Below are positions 55,431 to 63,766 of a stretch of DNA of 63,766 nucleotides, in pieces. This DNA comes from Nymphaea colorata (Eukaryota > Streptophyta > Magnoliopsida > Nymphaeales > Nymphaeaceae). The first letter of the stretch is position 1, and the number at the start of each line of letters is the position of its first letter. The translations under genes were made by a program, and so were the position numbers. Location of the stretch: NCBI RefSeq assembly GCF_008831285.2, contig NW_022205069.1, positions 1 through 63,766 of the forward strand, given 5' to 3'. The notes under the pieces were generated by a model. That model had not been told where the DNA came from. It saw nothing but the letters and a program-made list of their open reading frames with translations, and did no database searches.

Positions 55431-56747
55431 TCATTATTCAGCTGCCTTTGGCTTTGCTTATTCTGCAGGGAAGTTGGGCTCTGGCTGTTCCTTGCGATCA
55501 CTGCACTCCTCCAACACTACTTATGGCTCTCGTGGGTAGTACCAATTGCCAGTAGTCTTATTTCCTTGTCCGATGTAGATAGAAGACCACTGCTTGTTGT
55601 GATAGACCAAGCTCCATCCTTTCCAAACCAAACTCTTAATTGCGATGAATCCGTAGTTTACAGTATCCTTGTTCTTGGACATTGCTCGATATTCGTTTGA
55701 ATCTCCAACGATCTTTAATGCCCATGCTTTGTCATCTCCAAGCTGGTCTCTTGAAATGGGCTTAAGCCTTTCTTCTAAAGGATCCTTAGCTTCTAACTCT
55801 TTCATCAGTTTCTCCTCATCAACTTCGACACCCTCAGGAATAACAGGCTTGAGAAGAGTCAAACGACCATTTTTAAGAATGTTTTGAGGATGATGGACCC
55901 AATTGTCGAGAGAAGATAGGAAGGCAAAGTTAGGGAGTTTCCACTCTTCACCGGCTGGTTCAATTTCTTTCTTATCTTCAGCATTGACATTGAACATAGT
56001 CCTTGGCACGATTTGGCAACTGAACGAGATCCTCACGATTTGACACTTAAGGAGGTGTGCTTCCTTTCCCTTGAAGTGAGGGTTGGTAAAGATCTGTCTG
56101 TCAAGATCTCCAGTGAAGATGTATTTGATTCTTCTTGAGGCATTCAGTTGGTCGGGAGTGATGTTGGGTAATTCCTTCCAATCTCCAGCCAAGAGGTCAG
56201 TCGCCACCCAATAAGTGTTTTTATTCACTCCAGTGCCCTTGGGCTCCACATCAGGAGGAAGCTCACCCTCTTCCCCTCCTTCAGCTGCACACTCCAAGAT
56301 GTAGTAATCTCTCTACCTTCCTAAAATCTTGCCCCAAAACTTCACTTCCTTTATCTGCTTAGTCACACAAAATCTTTCAATCGCTTTGAAGATGATGTAT
56401 GTGGTTTCTTCTCCGAAGCCAACTCCTGCCTTTTCAAAAAGTTTTGCCTCCTCAATCAAATTGGAAAGATATCCACATGGTCCAGGCTCAGCTGGTTCTT
56501 CTTCAGTTCCAACATTGGGTTTGTTCAAGAGTGATTTGAACTTTTTGGCATAGTCTACCAGTTGATCAAACTCCTCATTTCTAAAATTGTCAGATAGGTT
56601 CTGACCGTGCTTCACATTGTGAGAGTAATATTCGAACAGTTGATAGCCATTTCGATCGTTGGTGAGGATCATATCCTTGAGAACCTGAACCAGGTGGTTA
56701 TAGGCATTGCTGTTGCCCTCCTTGATGGATTATAGCTTCGCCTTCAT
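55431..56747 (-). CDS. Radial spoke head protein RSPH4/RSPH6-like (438 aa)
   Basis: Clean frame, TAG/TAA read as Gln. Family hallmarks in order: NAYNHLVQVLKDMILTNDRN (dimerisation region), FGEETTYIIFKAIERFCVTK, VKFWGKILGRQRDYYILE, NKNTYWVATDLLAGDWKELP, RRIKYIFTGDLDRQI, FAFLSSLDNWVHHPQNIL, AIKSLVWKGWSLVYHNKQWS and IYIGQGNKTTGNWYYPREP. RSPH4/6 form the radial spoke head that relays signals to the axoneme's inner dynein arms and shape ciliary beating. The frame is open upstream of ATG 56747 with family-like residues (LDKLQF), so an upstream exon or start is possible. Confidence 0.93.
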
Positions 56748-56835
56748 GAACTGTAACTTATCTAATTATTATTTAAAATCGATTGATATTTATCGTCTAA
56801 TATATCGATACTATGGAATGATAATCAAGCTCAAA

Positions 56836-58161
56836 TCATTCAGTTCTAATGTTTCTGTCCTCCTCCTCTGTTAATGAACTTACCCAATTCTTGAAGAGAG
56901 TGCTTAAGACCTTGGGCTGGTCATGGAGGATGTGATGTCCACATTCTAAGATTTAGGAATAGGCGATTTGCTTAACAGCCTTTCCGTAGCCGACAGTATT
57001 ACCGTCAATAACGATATCCTAACTTAGATGATGATTACATCAAGCTTAGCTTTTTTGTATGCGTCACTTTCAACGAAGGCCAGCTCATTCTCAATCCAGC
57101 TTCTAACTCCCTTGTAGTAGGAGATATAGTCGTTAAGTCCCTCGACAAACCAGTGGCGCACGCTAAAGTAGTCCTTGGTAAATGTTGAAATATCCTTTGT
57201 GTAATTCTTAGCCATATCAACATAAGTCAAGTTGGCAACGTAGCCGGATTGGGACTCAAATAAACGAGCATTAGGAGCTTTCCAGGCAGCAACGTTCGAG
57301 GGCTGGCTGAAATAGTATTGAACCAAAGGAATGAATTCAGTCAAATTAGAAAGAAGTCTGATGTCAAAGAGATTGATATTTTTTGTTCTGGATTCAGCGA
57401 AGTTGAAAATTGTATCTAGGCATTGGTGAGCTTCGAGGAATTTCGAGCTGCGGATATAGTTATAGCAGCTGGTAAAAGTGGAATCAATGGCGATTCTTTA
57501 TGATTCGCTATAGATTTTGAGTTCAACTCCTGCGATTCCATAGAATCTTCCGATGGCATAGATCTCAGGCCAAACTGAGAAATGAATGATTCCCTTCAGA
57601 GTGTCAATATCATCGAGGCCTGAAAGCGACCTAATAAAGGTGCCCTATCCTCCAATAATTAGTTTTGAGCTTTGCCTAATACGCTTTCTTGGATAAAGGA
57701 ATTGATTGCTTGAGTGAGCTGAACACCAAATGTCTTTGCATCAGTAGGAAGTAAGCTCACATTAGTAGCAAACGAAAATCCACTGCCAGGAAGATCGATG
57801 AACATCAAACTAGCAGTGTTTGTAAATCTGTTAGGGTTGGATGAGAGGGTCATGTCATTGTTGAGTTTGACTGGGCCGATGCCGCTAAGGCCGTAATACT
57901 GAGCTGATATTCCAGGACTACATAGAAGCAATCTTACTTTCCGACGAAGATGAAGAGGGGGTAATTTTTAAGTGAAGCCTGGTCTTTCTCGCCATCAACT
58001 CCATAGTATGTGAAGAAGAGGCTGTTGGACTCAGAAAGTGCAATCGTTCCAGAAAAAACTAGGTTGTCGTTACTCACTCCTGAAATTTGGTTGACTGTCA
58101 CTGCTGTTTGGCATGCAATTATGAATGCAATCAGCGAAAGGATCTTTGGTATGAAGCCCAT
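56836..58161 (-). CDS. Serine carboxypeptidase (S10)-like, catalytic Ser lost (435 aa)
   Basis: Signal peptide MGFIPKILSLIAFIIACQTA. One 20-nt intron at 57918-57937. S10 features: NPGISAQYYGLSGIGPVKL, FIDLPGSGFSFATNVSLL, and near the C-terminus ECGHHILHDQP where active enzymes have a GH...DQP catalytic-His motif. The nucleophile region, usually GESY, reads IIGGQGTFIRSL here, with no Ser at the elbow, so the protein is probably not a peptidase. One base appears missing near 57668 and near 57019. It is likely secreted or lysosomal, and diverges from the PRMT gene across 183 bp. Confidence 0.75.
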
Positions 58162-58344
58162 ATCGTATTGTATAATAAATAAACTATCAAGATTTATGAA
58201 AAATATTCGGAAAAGAGAAAGGACTATGGTGAAGAATGTTGCCTTAATAGATAATTGTAAAAGTTATTTTTTTGAAACTTGTCAGAAATGCGTGATTCTA
58301 AATTATACTCGCCATAATATAATTGATAGACTGTTGTTCGCCAA

Positions 58345-59414
58345 ATGTCGTAAAGCCACCAGCAAAAGCACGATAAAAGAAATAACAAAAAACACAAGAA
58401 GCGTGCCTAAGAGGAGGAAAACGAAGTGGAGGTTTCAAAACCGCTTTAAGACTTGCAATATCCCTCACATCTGAGCAAAGTCAATTACCTTTCAATTGAC
58501 TCTCTCGAAGCAACTATCGATGACCAGCTCACACATGAAATCTACTATCAAGTCATCATGGAGAACCAAGATATCTTTGCGGGCAGGACTGTACTTCACA
58601 TCACTGAGGGAGTGAATTGCCTCTATTCAATTTTTGCCGCACGAGCTGGCAGCAAAAAGGTTTACTGCGTCATTAACGATAAAAGCGAAAGGGAGGTTCA
58701 GAATGTCTTTATGATGAGAGAAGTAATAAAAGAAAATCGCCTTCAGGGTCAAGTTTAAGTTCTTCTGTGGAAAGACTTCAATACCTAAGTGGACATAATT
58801 ATCGGATAACCAATGGGATATTGCATGCATTTTGATGGACTTTTAGAAAGAATCATACAGGCTAGAGACCTTTACCTTACTAAGGACGGAATGATCTTCC
58901 CCAACAATCTCTCCTTTAAATGCGCAGCAATCCACGATGAGTATTTTTCAGACCATAAAGTAAACTATTGGGACGACGTTTACGGCATCCCGATGAAATC
59001 GATGAAAAAGTGGATATACCATGAGCCACTGATTAGGGTTGTTGATCCAGCATTGATCGTTAGCAAAGTTTCTAAGGTGTTGAACTTTAACTTGGAGACT
59101 GTCTCTATTGATGAAATAAAAATGATAGATCGTGTGCTTTAGATCGACCTTCTTGGACCTTGCCAGGCCAACGGACTTGTGCTTTGGTTTTAGGCTTTTT
59201 CGATCATTCCGCATAGAAGAAAGATTTGAAAGGCTCTCCATGGGGCGAAAGCACCAAATACACCCAGGTGACGCTCTACTGGCCTGAAGTTATAGAATTC
59301 AAAAATGGAGGAAAACTTAGGATTCGATTAAAAGGCCAAAAAAACGTGAAATAAGGATTCACTTTGATGACAGCACAGGTCAACAACTAGCTCTATTAAT
59401 ACACTTTTTCATGA
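58345..59414 (+). CDS. PRMT-like protein with degenerate methyltransferase motifs (356 aa)
   Basis: The overall layout is that of class I arginine methyltransferases: THEIYYQVIMENQDIFAGRT, AARAGSKKVYCVINDKSERE, VDIIIGQPMGYCMHFDGLLE, ARDLYLTKDGMIFPNNLSFK, and a C-terminal barrel strand region with YTQVTLYWPEVIEF and GKLRIRLKGQ. The SAM-binding loop reads VLHITEGVNCLY in place of the usual VLD-GCGTG, and the double-E loop starts GQPMGY, the Gln being a TAA codon, in place of SE-MGY. Activity is doubtful. One base is missing near 59200 in a T-run. Start at ATG 58345, preceding a Lys/His-rich leader. Confidence 0.75.
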
Positions 59415-59456
59415 TCTGAATGTGTTTATCTGAGAAAATATCCTATAATCATATAA

Positions 59457-61528
59457 TCATTTTAATCCGTGAAGCAACTTGAACTTCTTAATCTCACCTG
59501 CATGGGCACTAAATAGATGAATAATTACTCTGACAGTTTTTGGATTCGCATTTGAGCCTTAGCCCGTTCCATCCCGAATTACTTCTATAGTTTTCTCTTT
59601 TCTTCTGCAGAAGCTCGTGAAAATTTGGACTACCTTTGATTCTCTAACTATTGTTCATCTTATAGCAATTTCAGCATATTTGTATTCTGCTTTTCAATGA
59701 GTTGGTTGAGCTAGCGCTTTGCCTATTACTCTGTCTTTTTGGAAGGCTCAGTTTTTTCAGCTTTCCTTGAGTTTTCGAGAGATTGATTTTTAACCACTCT
59801 GATCTTTGAATTTTCATTAGAGGTCATAGATTGTTTCTGCTTATCTGCTTGGATGACTGTAATAGTTTGAGGAGACTCTTTAGAAAGACTTTTAAGGAGC
59901 TAGTTAGGGTCTATTTTTCCCTGCTTCACTTTTTCTATTTTTACATCATGTCTCGCTTTTGCTTCTCTATCTACTTCTTCATGACCTGCCTCTGGTCCAA
60001 GAGTTGTTATCTTTATCTTTGAATCTGTTCAGCCTTTGTCATTTTTTCCTCGATTTTGTTCATAAGTTTTTCCTTTTCGTATTCTTGAACTTTCATGATT
60101 CTTTCTACATTTTCCTTCTTATCGGTGCGCTTAATGATATCGTCATTATGCTTTTAGAGCATTTTTTGCTACTTTTATCTTTGCACTCGAATTAAATTCT
60201 CCTCCTTAGACTCTAATTTTTTCTTGAGGTCTAGCTTATACTTTTCCATTTGTTTTTAGTTGTTTTATCTCACTTGCCTACGCTCTTCCTCTTTCTTATC
60301 CTCTGCTTTCTTCTTTTAAATTGCTTAAATTCTTTGCTGCTCTTCAATTTCTCTTTTCCTCTATTCCGCTTCTCTTTGTTTCTTATAATACTCTTGTTTT
60401 TTTCTCTCCTCTTGCTGTGCACTGGACTCAATGACCTCTTTCATTTTTTCATTGTGCAGTTCAGCTTTGATTTTCATATCTTCTGCATGCTTCTTCTTTT
60501 GGCTTTAGAATTGGATTCTCCTTTTTTCAATTTCTTCTTCTCGAACCTTGAACTTGTGATTCAATTCAGCAAGAGCCTACTAGTTTCTTTATCTAGCTTG
60601 TTTTAATTTTTATTATTTTTCGTGCCTTTTCATGTTAGACTACTCTTTTTTCTTTTCGTTGAGTTCTTCCATCATCTTGATTCTTTACTGTGCTTTTTTC
60701 TCCATTTCCTCCTTGCGTTTTATAATCTGTTATTGCTGCTATTGCAGGTTCTTTTATTTTTGGCGGAGGAACTCTTCTTGTTTTGCCTTCTTCTCTTCTT
60801 GGATGAGCCGATTGCGTTATTATCTTCTTTCGTTTTACTTTTGTCTTTACTCTTTCTCTTTAATCTACTAGAACCTCTTCTGCTGTAGGAGGCTTATTCT
60901 TCTTGTTTTCGCTTTGCCTATTCCTCTCGCAGGCGCTTCGCCTACTCTTCTTGTCTACGTTTCTCCTCAATCTCTCTCTTCTTTTTCTCTTATTTCTAAT
61001 GCTGAGCTGCCATCTTCTCCTCGTTATTTTTTCTAATTTATTCCATTTTCATCTCATACTGAATGGTCTGCTCGATTTCTTTTTGCTGAATCTTAAAACC
61101 GATACCTGTTTGAACTTGATTTTCTCCAGTTGTTTCATCTATTTCTCGATAAGCGTTGACTTGAGGTTGCTATTCGATAGTGGCTCTACTCTGGAATCGC
61201 CAGCTACCATTGTTTTAGTTTTCTGAATTGTGCATAGAGTTACATATTGAGAATTCCAAAGACCTTTCTGTTCCTCCTCGACGACCTATGCCCTCACATG
61301 CTTCAGATGGTCAATCTTTGCCTTCCTTTTTTACTCATGATGGGCCACACGTTTATCGATGAGAGCTTTATCATTGATACCATCCCCGTATTTCGCATTG
61401 ATCTCTTCGGGAGTGCGAACGAGTAAATCCTCGAACTTAAAGCCAGTGCGTTTGAGTGCTTCGTTGGACCGGGGAGTCATTTTGGAGAAGACATTGGCAT
61501 TTTCTGGAAAGTTATCGAAGGAAATCAT
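59457..61528 (-). CDS. Long coiled-coil protein, ciliary type (~675 aa)
   Basis: N-terminus: MISFDNFPENANVFSKMTPR and RTPEEINAKYGDGINDK, a folded-looking motif. Then ~450 residues of nearly unbroken Glu/Lys/Arg/Gln coiled coil (REEQAKRKQEEQ, KKHAEDMKIKAELHNEKMKE, and so on), then a basic C-terminal part. Introns: 20 nt at 61086-61105; a 21-nt AT-rich GT...AG at 61223-61243 (multiple of three, so optional); and a short one near 59480. One base appears missing near 60891 and near 59940. Proteins of this shape are common in axonemes and basal bodies; no orthologue assigned. Confidence 0.7.
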
Positions 61529-61598
61529 AAAAATGGCTAATAATTATAATAAGGTTCTTTCTGCTTAATATTGAAGCAAAAGGATTAGGAATGATTCA

Positions 61599-63027
61599 TC
61601 ATTCGTTTTTTTGGAGCCTGGATATGTTGAACTCCTTGGCGATGCTCTCGACTCCAGCATTGGCAATTTCGTGGTTATGGACAAACCATTCGAAACTTTC
61701 AGTATTGGCTGCGATGTTGTTGGTCATGATTTCTCTGAATCGCTTATCGTTGGCGATGACAAAGAGGTTGACCATGATGACGTTGCTCAGCTTCAGCCTG
61801 TAAATGAGGTTAGGCACACTCATCTCGCAGAAAGCGTTGAGGATGATGATGGTCGTGCCAGGATGGCTTTTAAGGTAGTGATGCACCTGCTCCAAGAAAA
61901 TACGAGCATATTCCACCTCAGCCACAGGGAAGAACACTAGCTTAATAGGGTACTTCTGGTGGTCCGACTCCAAACCCCGGTAGAGGTCGTATACAGAGAA
62001 GACCTCCATCTTCTTTGCATCGAAGTTCTTGAGTGAAATGAGCTGGCGCAACAGAGCTTTGAGGACCTTGATGAACTGGTTTTGATAGACTTCGAAGAAG
62101 TACTCAACTGAGAAGATTTCAGAAAGAAGAGAGGTGAGGAAGAACTCAAGTTCTTTTTTGTGCTCGTTAGAGGTGGGAAAAACGAGGAAGGACTCTTGTT
62201 CTACGGAAACCATGATATGTGATTCACTGGAGGTGTTATTGCACTCAAGGTCATAAATTTCGCTTTCTCCGAAGATAAAGGTTTTTGTCTTGACAGCTCT
62301 TTCCTTGAAGGTAATGCGTTTGGCCATATTCTTGATGTTTTGAACTATGAAGTCAACAGAAACACGATTGTTTCTGAATCCAGGGATGATGATGTCTGCG
62401 TAGACCGCTGTTGGTAGGATAAAATCGCGGAAAGCCTTTTTCACAAATTTGTTGTACTGTTCCAGTACACTGATAACACTTCGCCCTCGCTCAGCAGTAT
62501 CCCTCTTGAGTCTTCGGCACAGGCGGATATCATCTACGTGAAACTCAGCATACCGTCGCAATTGATGAAGATTTTGTAGGTGAGAAGGTCCCTGATGCGT
62601 TTGTCATGGAAGGCCATCAGTCCTTCGAAGAAAATGATGTTAGCTGGCCCTATATAAGCAGGCTATTTGAGACGGGCGTGCTCAATGAAGGAATACTGAG
62701 GAATTTCTACTTTATCGTTGCTTTAAATCAGATTCATTAGGGTCTTGTAGGCAAGGTCGAAGTCCAAGGCATTGGGGTGATCAAAGTTGTACTCTGCGAT
62801 ATTGACCTGAGTCTTGTCCACGCCTATGTTAAGTATGGGCTACTCTTGTAGAAGGAGTCGAGACTGATGACTTCAACTTTGAAGTTGCGGTCGAAGGCCA
62901 TCTGCCTGAAGATGTTGTCGCAAAGGGTGGTCTTACCTGCAGCTGATCCTCCTGCCACGCCGATGATAATTTTTTGGTTTGGCTCCTCAACTAAGCTTTT
63001 TTTGCGGGGGTTCACGATATTGGACAT
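61599..63027 (-). CDS. Uridine kinase, UCK/UCKL-type (469 aa)
   Basis: Walker A GVAGGSAAGKTT near residue 25, EVISLDSFYKS (uridine-kinase signature), YNFDHPNALDFDLAYKTL, IIFFEGLMAFHDKRIRDLLT and, after a 20-nt intron (62534-62553), DIRLCRRLKRDTAERGRSV, the kinase's lid motif. It phosphorylates uridine and cytidine in pyrimidine salvage. The C-terminal ~250 residues (ILNAFCEMSVPNLIYRLK; VIMVNLFVIANDKRFREIMT) look like a degenerate uracil-phosphoribosyltransferase domain, as in UCKL1. One base appears missing near 62822 (TAGGCGTGG); 1429 nt minus 20 plus one gives 470 codons. Confidence 0.88.
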
Positions 63028-63207
63028 CACTCTTTAGATTTATAATTTTAAAAGATCGACTTCAATATCATACCTCACTCCAAATTACCCCAAATCCTTA
63101 CAGTTAAATGCAGATTTGCTCTTAAATTCTGATAATAGGGGCGGGAATCAGGAGTTGGTAAGGAGGCTTTGAAAATTGTTAGAAGGGAGGCAAACTTATT
63201 ACAAAAA

Positions 63208-63766
63208 TCACTTGTGCTTTTTTAACATAGAGAGAAGAGCCGTACTGCTCTTGATTCTCTTGAGGCCTCCGGCAGGTGCAGATTTTTTGAGGTTGATTGG
63301 ACTTTTCTCGATGTGGTTGCGGTTGACTGATTTTTCGTTGTGTTTTTTTGCCCTCTATATTAAGTTGAGCTGCTTCTTGCTCTTCTGCTTTTTGAGGTTT
63401 TTCTTGGGCTTAGTCCTGTGGACTTCAGAAGTGGGGTGCTCGAGGGGATTGATGTCGATTGCGTATTGATCACCCTTCTCTCTAGAGAGGGAGCTTTTGT
63501 AACCATTGATTCTTTTGCCTTGCTCCTTGATGGAGTTGGAGTATTGCACTTTTAGGCTCTTGTTCTCCTTTGTGCTATCTGATTTTACTGATGGGAGAGC
63601 CTCGTCAAGGATGCGTACCTACTCGTAGCGATTGAAGTAGAAGTCTTCAAACTCAGGCTCAAAGTCGTGGTCTTCATCAGCGAACTTGTCGTAGAAGACT
63701 TACCCGCCCTCTTCAATCTCCTACTCGTTGATGTTGAACGTGAGCAGATCGATTTTGATCGGTGTG
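63208..63766 (-). CDS. Basic protein, partial (186 aa seen)
   Basis: The gene enters from beyond the right edge; the start is not in the window. TGA at 63208-63210. The visible part begins acidic (EIEEGGQVFYDKFADEDHDF, EPEFEDFYFNRYEQ) and becomes strongly Lys/Ser-rich (RTKPKKNLKKQKSKKQLN; KSPINLKKSAPAGGLKRIKS). No domain recognised. It is in the same orientation as the uridine kinase, 180 bp upstream of its ATG. Confidence 0.6.

Noticed and set aside
60000-60900. Phe/Leu-rich plus-strand ORFs resembling membrane proteins
   Set aside because: Antisense to the Glu/Lys coiled coil (GAA/AAG codons read as TTC/CTT on the other strand).
1-63766. Reading the window with the standard code
   Set aside because: Nearly every gene would be cut by TAA/TAG at sites where the families need Gln (e.g. 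the SNARE central layer, Rpn10 tail, WD40 gene); TGA is the only consistent stop.

Overview
The window is the end of a ciliate chromosome, almost certainly macronuclear. It opens with C4A2 telomere repeats on the 5' strand. Genes read through in-frame TAA and TAG where family alignments want glutamine, and stop only at TGA. Introns are tiny: most are exactly 20 nt with GTA...AG ends, a few are 19-35 nt. Genes lie on both strands with short spacers, often under 100 bp. The code (UAR = Gln), the telomere type and the intron size point to an oligohymenophorean-like ciliate; I cannot name the species. No rRNA, tRNA or CRISPR array was seen.

Layout. 0-11 kb: a 380-bp subtelomere, then a PX-domain protein, a PAP2-type lipid phosphatase, a syntaxin, a centrin-like EF-hand protein, unknown genes and a 1157-aa EF-hand/WD40 protein. 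11-22 kb: a large secreted or surface protein with a DUF4215-type Cys repeat, a CK1-like pseudokinase, PLRG1/Prp46 (spliceosome), Rpn10/PSMD4 (proteasome), a discoidin-like coiled-coil protein, an EF-hand protein and a single-pass membrane protein. 22-38 kb: an accessory, duplication-rich block. It holds a SPRY-like gene with truncated and decayed copies, five tandem members of an unrecognised protein family that all start M-G-x-[VL]-K-S (predicted N-myristoylation), and repeated 5' fragments of the next gene, an Integrator-subunit-3-like gene that survives intact only at 38.2-40.3 kb. 40-43 kb: a MORN-like protein, a small protein, a Seh1-like nucleoporin and a Rab GTPase.

43-63.8 kb: a mitochondrial-type membrane protein, a ULK/Atg1-like kinase, a 2.17-kb tandem duplication of a secreted-protein/coiled-coil gene pair, a B-box/TLDc protein, a coiled-coil/adaptin-ear-like protein, radial spoke protein RSPH4/6, a serine-carboxypeptidase-like protein without the catalytic Ser, a PRMT-like protein with degenerate motifs, a long ciliary-type coiled-coil protein, uridine kinase and a partial basic protein. 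In this right-hand third many genes carry isolated one-base gaps, all of the same sign, that break otherwise well-conserved frames. That points either to uncorrected assembly errors or to something biological.

The genes do not form one pathway. Ciliary (RSPH4/6, EF-hand, coiled-coil) and housekeeping genes surround the duplicated block. The strongest candidate for something undescribed is the five-copy MG-x-[VL]-KS family. All five copies share a GGAATCCAATTT box 60-62 bp upstream of the start codon.
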